A stretch of 64,000 nt of DNA from Choristoneura fumiferana (Eukaryota > Arthropoda > Insecta > Lepidoptera > Tortricidae), in NCBI RefSeq assembly GCF_025370935.1, contig NC_133490.1, positions 924,633 to 988,632 of the forward strand. Reading direction: 5' to 3'. Under the pieces are notes generated by a model. That model was not told where the DNA came from, did not search any database, and saw nothing but the letters and a program-made list of their open reading frames with translations. Both the position numbers and the translations under genes were made by a program. Of the stretch, positions 36,281 to 47,163 are shown piece after piece. The first letter of the stretch is position 1; every line of letters starts with the position of its first letter.

Positions 36281-36709
36281 AATGAGGGCTATCGTTTTTT
36301 GTCTCACTAGATGGCGCACTGTTGCGTGAGGTTTTTAAGTATGGCTTTCAAAGTCTGTTATTACGGGCGTTAAAACAAAGTTTAGATTAAAATCATATTT
36401 AATACACCTTAAAACCGTACCATAAAATATCGAGCATGCCACAGTGTTGCATAGTCCCCGTTTTGTTCGGAAAAAAGGGAGGACAAAGGTTTCCGAAAGA
36501 CAAAATTGGCTCAAAACACAGACATTCATTGCCCCGGAACGCATATTTGCCATAATTAAATTCAGGTATTACAAAATATTCACAAAAATTTTCTAATTAA
36601 AAATAAACCCGCGTAGCTCACTCAAAAACTATGAGATTTGACATTTCGGAGACCTCACGCTACACTAGCGCCTCTAGTGGCGAATTCATTCGCGATAGCC
36701 CTCATTATC
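36281..36709 (-). mobile_element. ~430-bp MITE, copy 1 of 3
   Basis: The ends ATGAGGGCTATCG and CGATAGCCCTCAT are inverted repeats. Subterminal GTCTCACTAGATGGCGCACT and CTAGCGCCTCTAGTGGCGAA are shared with copies at 60166-60600 and 63252-63674. A frame of about 60-78 codons recurs in all three but drifts freely, so it is not treated as a gene. Confidence 0.8.
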
Positions 36710-36814
36710 AGTGTGTGTGCGTGCGGCGGGTGCGTGCGTACCGGCGCCAACCGGCGCGAACACATTTAAGCCGCGCGATGTTCTTTTGTTCCTAGTGACC
36801 CTACTTGTCCTCTT

Positions 36815-37615
36815 CTATATATATAAAAAAAGAAACTGACCGACTGACTGACTGACTGACTTATAGATCAACGCACATCCCAAACCGCTGGGGCTAGAAA
36901 CTTGAAATTTGGAATATATATTCCTTAACAGATGTAGACGCGCACTAAGAAATGATTTTTCGAAATTCCGACGGGATAGGGAAATATCTAAACTTTTTTC
37001 GCTTCTTAGTTTGTAGTCGAATCTCTGAAACTATTGAGCCGATTTTAAAAATTCTTTCACCGTTAGTAAGCTACACTATTCCTCATTAGTATAGACTACT
37101 CTTCTTCGGGAAAATGCAAAATTCCCGCGGGATAGAAATAAGTGAATTCAACTTCGGGTCTGATTTTAAAAGTTCTTTCACCAAAAGTAAGCTACAGTAT
37201 TCCTGATTGACATAGGATACGTTTTTCCGAGAAAATGAAAATTCCCGCGGGATAGAAATAAGTAAATTCAACTTTGGCACTGCTTTTAAAAATTCTTTCA
37301 TATGATATAATTGACTATCCTCGATTGACATAGGCCACTTTTTTTCGGAAAATCCAAAATTCCCATGGGATAGAAAAAAACTGAATTCAACTTCAGAGCT
37401 GATTTTAAAAATTCTTCCACTAATATAAAGCTGCACTATTGCTGATTGGAATAGATAGATTACTCTTCTTTGGGAAATGCAAAATTCCCGCAGGATAGGT
37501 AGAAGTAAGTAAGACAAAAAACAATCAAAACACGAAAAAAAGGATCGCAGAAAGTAATTGTATGTTAATTTTTACTCCAAATTTAACGCGAGCGAAGCCA
37601 CGGGCAAAAGCTACT
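36815..37615. repeat. Dispersed repeat with ~105-120-bp internal tandem units
   Basis: Four units share AAAATTCCCGCGGGATAGAA and TGATTTTAAAA(A/G)TTCTTTCA. The element ends GCGAGCGAAGCCACGGGCAA AAGCTA. A 143-codon frame spans the units on the minus strand but follows the repeat period and has no domain. It lies between genes B and C. Confidence 0.7.
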
Positions 37616-37799
37616 TTACTATAAATACGAACTTTCCTGACAAAATACGGAAAAACTTTATACAATCCTTCCTGTGTATTATGACACAAAAACAATACGA
37701 TCAAAACTCTTACTCTTTAATTAAGTATCTACATTTATTGTTAACATAGTCAATCACAAGCTTTAAACTTTAATATTGTTCCGATTACTTAATTTATTT

Positions 37800-38085
37800 T
37801 CAACCGACTTAAAAAAATGAGGAGGTTCTCAATTAGTCTGTATGTTTGTTACGCGATAACTCCGCCAATTGTGGGCCGAATTTCAAAATTCTTTTATCGT
37901 TCTAAAGGACATCGGTGTCTCAGCAGGAGCCAGCAGAAGTGATTGAAGCCCAATATATATAATTATGTAGGTAAGGTAGACGACTATAGTTCCAATCCTG
38001 GCTCGTGCTGAGGCACCAACTTCAAACTAGTAGAAAATTATTTTCAAGGTTTTTGTAGTTGGTTCCATTTTTTTTTTGTTATTTT
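37800..38085 (+). repeat. Dispersed repeat (CGACTTAAAAAAATGAGGAG type)
   Basis: It shares GTTACGCGATAACTCCGCCA and GTAGTTGGTTCCATTTTTTT ends with the family at 24623-24945. Confidence 0.65.
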
Positions 38086-38364
38086 TTTTAATAGTGGTTC
38101 TTTGGATTAACTTTAAGTATAATATTCAGTATCTATTTCGGATATGTAGCTGTTTCAATTACACTGGCTCTTACAATATGCAAAGCCTGTCCTGTGGGTA
38201 GTCAATTCACGTACCTTTTATTCGAAAAATCATGCAATTTTAATTTCAAAGCAAGGCTATCAATAAATACATTAAACTAAGGTACATCTAAAAGTACATA
38301 TCGCTAAAATAACATTTAATTATATTTAAAAATAATTGAACTTTATCAACAAACTTATACCTAT

Positions 38365-38690
38365 TAGTGTGGTAGGCTTACTGTAAGCGCTTTACTGTAA
38401 CCGCTTGCTGGCTGCATTATGGGCCGGCTCGACCGGGTTAGTACCACACTCCCACAGAAACAGAATACCGGCGTGAAATAGTAGTTTTGCTACTGTTTCG
38501 TACGGTGAGTGGGAGATCCGGAGGCCCAACTCCCATCTCCCTCCCCCCTCCCCGCTCCCCCTTTAGCCCCCCTTTCAGGCCGGCAACGCACCCGCAGTCC
38601 TAATAGTGCTGTAGGTGTACACGGGCAGCGGTGATCACGTACCATCAGGTGACCCGCATGCTCGTTTGCCAGCTATTTGAAATTTTAAAA
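38365..38690 (+). repeat. Lepidopteran SINE-like repeat
   Basis: It contains GGCCGGCTCGACCGGGTTAG, a C-rich middle and the GGTGATCACGTACCATCAGG tail that continues into GCTCGTTTGCC. The tail is shared with family B. It lies about 200 bp beyond the stop codon of gene C. Confidence 0.7.
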
Positions 38691-38892
38691 AAAATGGTGT
38701 CATAGTCACTACTGGACTGAAAAAAAATACCGGTGGATGTTATGTTGTGTTGAGTTGACCAAACATGGAAGGTCCAGGCCTGAGCCTGGACTAGGCCTCA
38801 TTCTCGCAAATCGTACAAATTTATCTGTCATTAGACACTAATTGGATACATTACTCCTAATTATTAGCGATAGATTCTTCATTTCTAGCTAC

Positions 38893-40223
38893 TTATAACA
38901 TGGGACTGCTGCACCGCCGATCAAGGTTATTAAATTTCAGCGACGTCAGGGACTGTGTGGCTTTCACCTCTTCAGGAGACAAAGCTCTTCCCCTGAACTC
39001 ATCCTCAATATCCTGCAGCGTCCGGTCTTTGGTTTCAGGCAAGAACATCAAGGCTACCACCAGGCTGTAGCAAACTACTGCCGCGTAGAGACAATACGCT
39101 CCGTAGAGTCCGAGCGTTGAGGACAGGTAAGTAAATGTCTTTATGGTGATAAACGTGTTACCTGAGAAGAACAATACACTGATGCCACCAGCCAAACTCC
39201 TGAATTCAAGAGGAAACAACTCTCCAGCTAAAACCAAGGGCAAGGGTATGGTACCCGTTGCTATCGAAAACATATGGATATGGATCAATACTACACCTAT
39301 CATTGGATGATCGAAGGGAAGCATATCGTGCTCTTTTGCGTAAGAATACGCGGCCTGGGATAAATATGCGAATATGTTAATACATCCGGTTGCGAGCAAC
39401 ATTGATCGCCTCTTCATTTTTCTGATGACTATCAAAGCAGACGTGTTGGAAATCACTCTTTGTATGCCTAGAGTTATCAGCAGTAGAGCGACATTCGAAC
39501 CCGGTCCGATTACGTTTTCAAACACTAAGCTAGTATATGTAGCTAGAATGTTAGCACCAGACCACTGTCCGAAAGTATAAATATGTATCATAATGAAAAT
39601 TGGCTTGTGAAATTCTTTTTTCGCTATCGTCATTCTGAAATATGCTATGTTCCTTCTAATTTTCTTAACTAACGTTTCCGATGAACTTATTTCAGCTTTA
39701 GACTCTCTGACCATAACACTGGTCTGTACAATCCTCTGCAATTCTTCTTCTTCGCCGTCGCCTCTTAGCCATCTGAATACTTTCCTGCTTTCATCGTATC
39801 GTCCTTGATCAGCCAGCCAGCTCGGAGTTTCTGGTGAGTATATTACTATTAGTAAATCCATGAACACTACGATAGCACAGATTAAAGCTGTGTGCTGCCA
39901 GGTCATGAAAGATCCCATAGTATGGACTCCAAGAACACCGATACCGATGGCTATAGACATTAGCATCAAGAAAGCGCCCCGGTTTTTAGGGCTGGCGTAT
40001 TCTCCGATGAGTACTGGTCCAATGGAAGAGCTCATGCCCATGGCTAGTCCTTGGAGGGCCCTGGCAAAGAGCATGACTTCCACACTACCAGCGAAGACAA
40101 TACCAAACCATCCGATGAGCATGGGTATAATCGAGATGATATTGGCTGTTTTTCTGCCGTAGTTTGCCATGATGAGGGGGACGATGAAGTTGCCGGCGAC
40201 TAAAGTGAAACCCATGATTGAAG
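38893..40223 (-). CDS. Gene C exon 3: Tret1-like sugar transporter, main exon
   Basis: It supplies residues 61-502 and the stop of a 502-residue twelve-helix sugar transporter, expected in the plasma membrane. Seen motifs are YGRKTAN, PETPSWL, GQWSGAN in helix 7, GELFPLEFR and PETKDRTLQ. The loop GDGEEEELQ and tail DRRCSSPML are close to gene B, its nearest relative here. The acceptor CAG is at 40224-40226 (minus), phase 1. This gene is compact (2.4 kb in all) and intact. The substrate is inferred. Confidence 0.94.
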
Positions 40224-40384
40224 CTGAAAGAAAAAGGATTTTGTCTCATTAAAGGAATACAGCATGGCGGTCATGGCGGAGTATGAAAGGCAAACTTAGG
40301 CAACCAACAAGTAGTTTAGAATTCTTTATCTTACTAATCTGATCTTCTTATCTTACTAAATAATATTATAAACGCGAAGTTTGA

Positions 40385-40660
40385 ATGGTGGATGTCTGGG
40401 TCTGGCGGGTGTTTGATACTACTAAAAACTACTGAATGGATATATGGAATAGGATGAAATTTGGCGTACAAGGTTCAGGTATCCTGGATTAACATTATAG
40501 ACATTTTTTTTTCTGGTGTACAATAAAGAGTCATTGTATTGTATTATAAGTAATTCATCAAAGATTGTATCCCAAAATAATGTGTGGTTCCTGTGGGATC
40601 AAAACGTTTTAAACTACATACTAATTCTGCGCGAGCGAAGCCACTGGCAAAAGCTAGTAA
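40385..40660. repeat. Dispersed repeat in gene C intron 2
   Basis: The GCGCGAGCGAAGCCACTGGCA AAAGCTAGTA end and the preceding TTTGGCGTACAAGG text place it with the family at 36815-37615. A piece ending AATAAAGAGTCATTGTATTG is nested at about 40510. Confidence 0.5.
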
Positions 40661-40831
40661 TACTATATTAATTTAACAAATTAGATTTTAACGAATTGTA
40701 GCTCAAACCTAATATCCACCACTAATAGCCGGAGTCGTTTCAAAAACAGCAGATAAATAAGAATTTCGATGATAATACTGTTTTCCTGATTGCTATAACC
40801 TAGATGATGACCAAGAAGTCCAAGAACTCAC

Positions 40832-40967
40832 CAATCCAAGAGCCACTGGAATCATCAATGGGGATCTCGGAGCCGGGACGTTTCAACTGCGGCAGCAGGA
40901 TAGCAGCATACCCCACCACGACTCCTTGAGATGACATGTTCAGGCATACTCCTGCTGTCACGAAACA
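40832..40967 (-). CDS. Gene C exon 2
   Basis: It encodes CFVTAGVCLNMSSQGVVVGY through SGSWI plus one base, forming helix 1 and the first outer loop. Acceptor CAG is at 40968-40970 and donor GTGAG at 40827-40831. It is 136 bp with phase 0 entry and phase 1 exit, as in all four genes. It is most like gene B exon 2. Confidence 0.92.
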
Positions 40968-41265
40968 CTGGAAGAAGAGCGACGTTTTTAGGATTAGGAG
41001 CTTTTTCTAAGATAATAACCTAACCAATTTTTAACTTGACCTCCAGTTGCTTCGGCTGGAAGCAGCCTCGTGAACCCAGGTCATCCGTCCATCTCGTTGG
41101 TGCAGGTGGACGTCCTACGCTGCGCTTGCCGATCCGCAATCTCCAATCGAGAATATATCGGCGCCGACGGAAATCTGTTCTCCGTGCTATATGCGCGCTG
41201 TATGACCACGACCACGATATTATGCTAAGGCATTTATTAGGTACTATTTATAAAAAAAAACGAAC

Positions 41266-41307
41266 CTGTTTCTTGTAGGGTGTGATCCAAGCAGTCTTTT
41301 TCGCCAT
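41266..41307 (-). CDS. Gene C exon 1 (start of Tret1-like transporter)
   Basis: It encodes MAKKTAWITPYKKQ, followed by a GT donor at 41264-41265 in phase 0. It aligns residue for residue with gene B exon 1. The 5' leader implied by the initiator is about 17 bases. Confidence 0.88.
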
Positions 41308-41321
41308 TGTTACAACAATTG

Positions 41322-41354
41322 ACTGAGACCGCATTCCTTCAGCCAGTTTATATA
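41322..41354 (-). promoter_or_regulatory. Gene C core promoter: TATA box and initiator
   Basis: On the minus strand TATATAAAC (41347-41354) precedes an initiator TCAGT (41322-41326) by about 30 bp. The layout is the same as gene B. It faces gene D, whose first exon starts 2.5 kb away on the other strand. Confidence 0.7.
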
Positions 41355-41736
41355 TTTACTCACTAGATAATATCAGCCACGTTATATTAATCAGGCATTA
41401 TCAATTTTTAATTGATAACCGATTTAAACAGTGCTGACCATAATATAATTTTAACTTTTCATGCTCTTAAAATGTTACTTTAGTCTCTGCATGTCGGGAC
41501 TAAAGCTCCTTTTTATTCTCTAGGGAATAGTTTTTTTTTTTAAATTTACGTTGGAAAATCCTCTCTTTTCTCTGCTAAATGCCTGCCCATTGCCACTTCA
41601 ACAAGCTAATTCGCTTGGCTATGATCATGACCCTCTTTTGTGACATATCTCCTAATTTCTCATTCAATCTCATAGGTAGGTTGATAACTTTTATTTCGCC
41701 GAGCCTCCCCAAACGAAAAATAGCATAACGCGGGGC

Positions 41737-41856
41737 TACTACGAAACTCGAAGCTCGTGTCGAGCGGTCCCTCTGACACTTATACTATTTAATACGAGAG
41801 CAAGAGGGACGGTACGATACGAACTTCGAGTTTCGAGTTTCGTAGTAGTCCTGCTG
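41737..41856. repeat. Palindromic MITE (TACGAAACTCGAA type)
   Basis: TACTACGAAACTCGAAGCTC at the left pairs with the complement of GAGTTTCGAGTTTCGTAGTA at the right. It is the clearest copy of the family also at 24386-24515, and it lies in the C/D intergenic region. Confidence 0.7.
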
Positions 41857-41879
41857 GACATTTTACGACTTTGATGTAA

Positions 41880-43830
41880 GACTCTGTAGGGATATTTTCA
41901 TGCCCCCCTTAAGTTAAGTTCGGGACAGTTAATTTACCTACGCCACGTACTATCTACCTAAATATTTTTCTTTATCTGAAATGCAAACGAACCTATTACG
42001 CCCCCCCTGATATTTATTTCTCTATGCCCTCCTAGGGGGGCGTGCCGCCCTGGTTGGGAGGTCCTGCCGTAGAGAAACTCCCAGCATAGCTCACTGAGCA
42101 ATTGAGTTGAGCAACTGTATGTGTCGAGAACTCCCTCTCCCTTCATGTGACAAAGCTTGACCCGTTTTTCAATTTATAAGTATTCCTTGTTTAAGCTATC
42201 TTTATTTATATTATAAACGCCTAAAGCAAATTGAGCAGCAAAGCGAGGTAAACAATTATCAGAAACTGAAACACCTATATAAGGAGTTAATAAGGAAGTC
42301 TCGAACTATTTAGAGATATTTATATTATGGTGAATATCTAATTATATTTTCTTTTAGGTACTCACTTAAACTAATTAATCTACTAAATACGATTAAAATT
42401 GATGTATTAGCTAAAGCGGAAATAAAATTAACATACAAGTTAGTGTTTATTATTAAAATATGGCTCTTAGTTGTAGAAGTATTGTGGATCTTCTATCCAG
42501 TTTTATCCTAAAGTACCAAGCAACGGATAAACTTACTATTTTACTTTCAATCCAATCGCTTACGAGTATAAGTTTACTGAGAGTTGGAACAGATCTTGTG
42601 ATTTTTTTCCCGTAATGTTGTATCCAGTACAAGTATCACAAACTTTTATCTCTGTTTTATTCAAATTTACAATACCAGAAACATTTCACTCATTAATAGA
42701 TAGATTGAGTAGAAAAACTTCAAACAAACGCCCATGACTAGCAATACCTGGTAGATTACAATTAAATTCTCAGACAATACTTAACTTTATTCTTAAAATT
42801 ACTTCAACTTCAAATTAATGTAAATATAATTGCCGAATCGATTACGTCAAATGGAACCAATGCAGTACAAAAAAATAATTATCGTATCGGACATCAATTG
42901 TCGTAGTAATTAATATATCCGTAGACAAAAACAGAACCTCCTATTTTGAAGTTTTTAAATGAAGTTTGTTTTAACATTTGATAACTCTTCTGATTTACAA
43001 CCTGGGAAGATAGAGACGCGGTGCTTATTCTGCTGTTACACCTTAAACGTGTTTTAGCCTAAATATTTACTTTCACTTAGTATAAGGGAGACGTATTTAA
43101 AACATTGGTTTTGTATTACGTCTTAGAAGTGACCCTATATAAGGATTAGTTCATTTTATTATGCATAATCCAATCAGTTTTAAAATAGTTTAGTTAGGCA
43201 CAATGCCCCGCGCTGCGCTGCCTTTGGAAGAGGAAGCCCTTAATTTTATATGTGTTTTTTATGTAAAAATTCATTGTTTAAATAAATAAATAGTTTTGAA
43301 TTTTGAAACTGTTGGCTAAATATGCTCGCATTTAAAGCGTCACTTCAAAAACATAAAAAAAAAGAAAAAATCGCGTAACAATATTTTTTGCTATTTGAAT
43401 TTTGAACAGATGTCCATTAGTCGAGCGTTCGTTTTTAAAAAGTAATATTGTAATTTTGAACAGAACGTTGTTTGTTTTCCTCGCATTCAAAGTGAAAAAG
43501 TAGAGTGTTCAACGCGAGACTAAACAACCATAATGACACTCGAACTATAGCCACCCTCGCTCTTTGAACAATCTACTATTAATGTAATTCTAAAACCATT
43601 TATCGGCTGCTAATTAATGTAGGTAACACGTCGCTCTAAAGAAGCCGTCAGAATCTAACAGATACTTAGACTTAGTCGTCGTCGCCCGCGGCCCTCCGAT
43701 TAACTCTCGTTTTATTTATCTCCGTGTTTTTAAGACAATAAATGATAAGTATCTTTACTTCATCCCGAAAATTGATAGCGCCTGAAACCATTCCGCTTCG
43801 GGCGTTTAGAGGAAGCATGAAAGTTTAGTT
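41880..43830. other. C/D head-to-head intergenic region
   Basis: The stretch is AT-rich with no coding frame that I can support. It must contain the gene D promoter, but I see no clear TATA plus initiator pair near 43.75-43.83 kb. A minimal ATG-AAA-GTT-TAG upstream frame lies at 43816-43827. Confidence 0.5.
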
Positions 43831-43833
43831 AAA

Positions 43834-43857
43834 ATGTTCTCGCCGTTTGTAAAACAG
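43834..43857 (+). CDS. Gene D exon 1 (eight codons)
   Basis: The exon reads MFSPFVKQ and stops at a GTGCGT donor (43858-43863) in phase 0, which matches exon 2. The (S/T)PF-KQ ending aligns with exon 1 of genes A-C. The AAAATG context is a good insect start. The exon is very short, so the call rests on this alignment and phase match. Confidence 0.7.
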
Positions 43858-43869
43858 GTGCGTAGCTTT

Positions 43870-45185
43870 TTTTAAAGTTTAGAAAGTAAACAACATGCAA
43901 ATTAAACGTGTAGAAACATAACCTTCTTTCTGGCAGGCGGGTAAAAAAATGTGTACGGCAAATTACTGGGGTTTTAAAATTATAGCTGTCAAAGTTATAA
44001 AATAAATTACAAAAAATGTGGCTCCAAAAATACCTACTCGTAAAAAAATTAATTTTCAATATTTTTGGTAAGATTGTCCTCCTCCAATTTATAATAATAG
44101 TAAATTCATTTCTTTCGGACAACTTGGCCCATACAAGAAATACCTTACAGACTAACATACATATCAATAATATTTAATAATTTGGTGACAATTAATTTAT
44201 TAATTATTTTATTAATTTGGTGGTTTGGTAACGGGGGGGGGGGAATACCTGTGGTATTAATAAGGTTGTTCTTCTTTAGTTGTACTTACTTGTGGTAGTA
44301 TCTACCCTTTCATTTCTATGACTAAAAACCATCAACCATCGTTTTAATTTTAAATCGAAAAAAAGAGTCAAGTCCCAAGTATATTTTGGTATTTAAGAAG
44401 TGCTACATGTTTAAATATTTTTGATGAAGCGAGCGCGAAGCGTCTATCAGGGGGTCCGTCTGTTCTCCTCTATAAGTCGCACTTATCAACTGATTCTCGC
44501 AAAATATTGTCCTCAAGAAATTATTAATTTTCGAAATAGGGGAGCCAATTAGGGTACAACTCAAATAGCCATTTGTTAAGTACCTAAATAAAATCCTGTC
44601 AGTGTTTGTGTTTGTGAGGTCATTCGTCTAGTGTTAATGTTTTAACAATCAATAGAAAACCATTTGGGATGTTTGTTATTTTTGCCTGCCTGTTTCATTT
44701 AATTTACTTTTTTATTAGGCATCGCAGGTAATTTTGTATTTACAATGTCTTACAAAAACGAGTTGTAGATATTTATCGGAAATTTGTTTACTTATTTATG
44801 ATAGAAAATAATGAGCATTTACGAAAATGAAGTAATATAAAAAAATCTACGGTCTACATTATAATTATAAAGATAGACCACCCTATAGTAACTTACTGAA
44901 AAAGAATACCAATGCAAACGGGATAGAAGTTTATTTACCTGTTTTTTTATAAAATCACTAGATGGCGCAAAATATAAAAATAAAACTACTAAGGTAGGTA
45001 CTTAATAAATTTTTAATGTACGAGTGATAACAAATATTTTTGTAAAGAATACTAAAACCAATGTAGCATTACTATGGTATTATTGTACATCCGAAATGGG
45101 AAAACTATTGGAACTTTTCAAATCATAAATGGAATCGTAAACTTTAACATCTAAATATTTAATTAATTTACTTATTTAAGTACAT
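43870..45185. other. Gene D intron 1, unique part
   Basis: AT-rich DNA including an 11-base G run near 44234 and no identifiable element. A GT donor after GGCATCGCAG at 44727 was tested as an alternative exon 1 and fails on phase. Confidence 0.45.
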
Positions 45186-46165
45186 ACTCTATCTGAGCCA
45201 GTGCACATTTCGGAAAAGTGGGTTTGAGTCTAAGCACTTTATGAACGCCTGTTGCAGTCATGGGCAGGGCCTGACAAGGCGTGCTCCTAAACATGTTGGA
45301 ACATATTCTTTGCCATCTGAAAAAGTGCTCTATCAGAGCAAGTGCACATTTTGAAAAAGTGTGTGTGGGCCGAAGCACTTTTTATGAACGCCTGTTGCAG
45401 TCATGGGCAGGGCCTGACAAGGCGTGCTCCTAAACATGTTGGAACATATTCTTTGCCATCTGAAAAAGTGCTCTATCAGAGCAAGTGCACATTTGGAAAA
45501 AGTGTGTGTGGGCCGAAGCCCTTTTTATGAACGCCTGTTGCAGTCATGGGCAGGGCCTGACAAGGCGTGCTCCTAAACATGTTGGGACATGTTCTTAACC
45601 ATCTGAAAAAGTGCTCTATCTGAGCAAGTGCACATTTTGAAAAACTGTGTGTGGGCCGAAGCCCTTTTTATGAACGCCTGTTGCAGTCATGGGCAGGGTC
45701 TGACAAGGCGTGCTCCTAAATATGTTGGGACATGTTCTTTACCATGTGAAAAAGTGCTCTATCTGAGCAAGTGCACATTTTGAAAAAGTGGGTGTGGGCC
45801 TAAGCCCTTTTTATGAACGCCTGTTGCAGTCATGGGTAGGGCCCAGGGCCTGACAAGGCGTACTCCTAAACATGTTGGGACATGTTCTTTACCATCTGAA
45901 AAAGTGCTCTATCTGAGCAAGTGCACATTTTGAAAAAGTGGGTGTGGGCCTAAGCCCATTATCAACGCCTGTTGCAGTCATGGGCAGGGCCCAGAGCCTG
46001 ACAAGGCGTGCTCCTAAACATGTTGGGACATGTTCTTTACCATCTGAAAAAGTGCTTTATCTGAGCAAGTGCACATTTTGAAAAAGTGTGTGTGGGCCGA
46101 AGCCCTTTTTATGAACGCCTGTTGCAGTCATGGGCAGTGTCAGGCGTGCTCCTGAACATGTTGGG
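45186..46165 (+). repeat. 143-bp tandem array made from the gene D exon 2 boundary
   Basis: Seven units each contain GAACGCCTGTTGCAG (a 3' splice site) followed by TCATGGGCAG and CGTGCTCCT(A/G)AACATGTTGG, the start of exon 2. The TCA positions are 45258, 45401, 45544, 45687, 45830, 45978 and 46128, so spacing is 143 bp four times, then 148 and 150. The last unit is the real exon. The first six have a 5-base or longer insertion relative to the exon and meet an in-frame TAA or TGA within 11 codons. Confidence 0.93.
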
Positions 46166-46263
46166 CCAGGGCATGGTGCTGAGCTTCCCGTCGGTGCTGC
46201 TGCCGGCGCTGAAGATGCCTGGCGCCGCCATCCACACCGACTTGGAGACATCTTCGTGGCTTT
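46128..46263 (+). CDS. Gene D exon 2
   Basis: It encodes SWAVSGVLLNMLGQGMVLSF through TSSWL plus one base, equivalent to exon 2 of genes A-C (136 bp, phase 0 in, phase 1 out). Acceptor TTGCAG ends at 46127 and the donor GTGAGTCC starts at 46264. The residues diverge from the other three copies but keep the LLNM-GQG and SVLLP-L blocks. It is GC-rich beside its intron, as a real exon would be. Confidence 0.85.
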
Positions 46264-46285
46264 GTGAGTCCTTGAATTAACTTTT

Positions 46286-46560
46286 TGCAGGTGGTAGGAC
46301 CTTGTGCAAGGTCCGCCCGGATTGCTACCACCATCTTGCTCGCTAATCCTGCCGTGAAGCAGCAGTGCTTGCACTGTTGTGTTTCGGCGTGGAGAGTAAG
46401 ACAGCCGGTGAAATTACTGGCACTTGAGATATCCCATCTTAGGCCTCTAGGTTGGCAACGCATCTGCAATCCCCCTGGTGTTGCAGGTGTCTATGGGCAA
46501 AGGTGATCTCTTATCATCAGGAGACCCACTTGCTCGTTTGCCATCCAGTTGAATAAAAAA
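46286..46560 (+). repeat. Family B repeat in gene D intron 2
   Basis: It is a full-length copy from GGTGGTAGGACCTTGTGCAA to GCCATCCAGTTGAATAAAAA. It starts 22 bp after the exon 2 donor. Confidence 0.85.
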
Positions 46561-47163
46561 AAACTACAGTTCAATAGGTAAATAAAAAATCACGGGACAC
46601 TAGACGTCTAGATATAGTACATAATGTATTTCCATCGAGAAAAGCCGGATTTCAATCGAAATATGACGTCATCCGAAGTAGGTATCAATCAATTATTGTA
46701 TTAAGTGAGTGACATTATCATATCCATTATAAGACTTATGGAACTTTATTGTTTAGTATCAAATTTCAAACAAAACAGCTCTAAGATTGGATACTGAAGC
46801 TGATTGAGAGAGCACGAGTAATGCGAACTTTTACGATAAAATATGATGAAAAACCGTTATGTACTATGTATATCTCTAGTAACATTAGACGCTACGGCAC
46901 CGTGCTGAGAAAGTAGTGGCATCTTTTTCTGTCTTACGGTAATTACTGCCATGATTCCAAATGAGTGATTATACTGTACTGTACAGCAAAAACTTGTTAC
47001 TTTAATAGTCGAAATCGGTTCGCAGGCGACAAAATATACAGTCAACTTGATCGTCCTTTGTTCGAAATCGGTTATAAAATCTTAAAAAAAAATACCGGGA
47101 ACTTCTATTGATTCTACTGTGCGGCTTAAAATGAAATGATTTAACCTTTATTTTCCCTTTCAG

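Noticed and set aside
37086..37517. 143-codon minus-strand frame
   Set aside because: It follows tandem repeat units and repeats itself (IPREF(S/C)); no gene signature.
44668..44727. Alternative exon 1 for gene D ending GGCATCGCAG before a GTAATT donor
   Set aside because: It leaves phase 2, incompatible with the phase 0 exon 2, and lacks the PF-KQ ending.
45258..46010. Upstream array units as alternative coding exons
   Set aside because: Each has an in-frame TAA or TGA shortly after the acceptor and a length change relative to exon 2.
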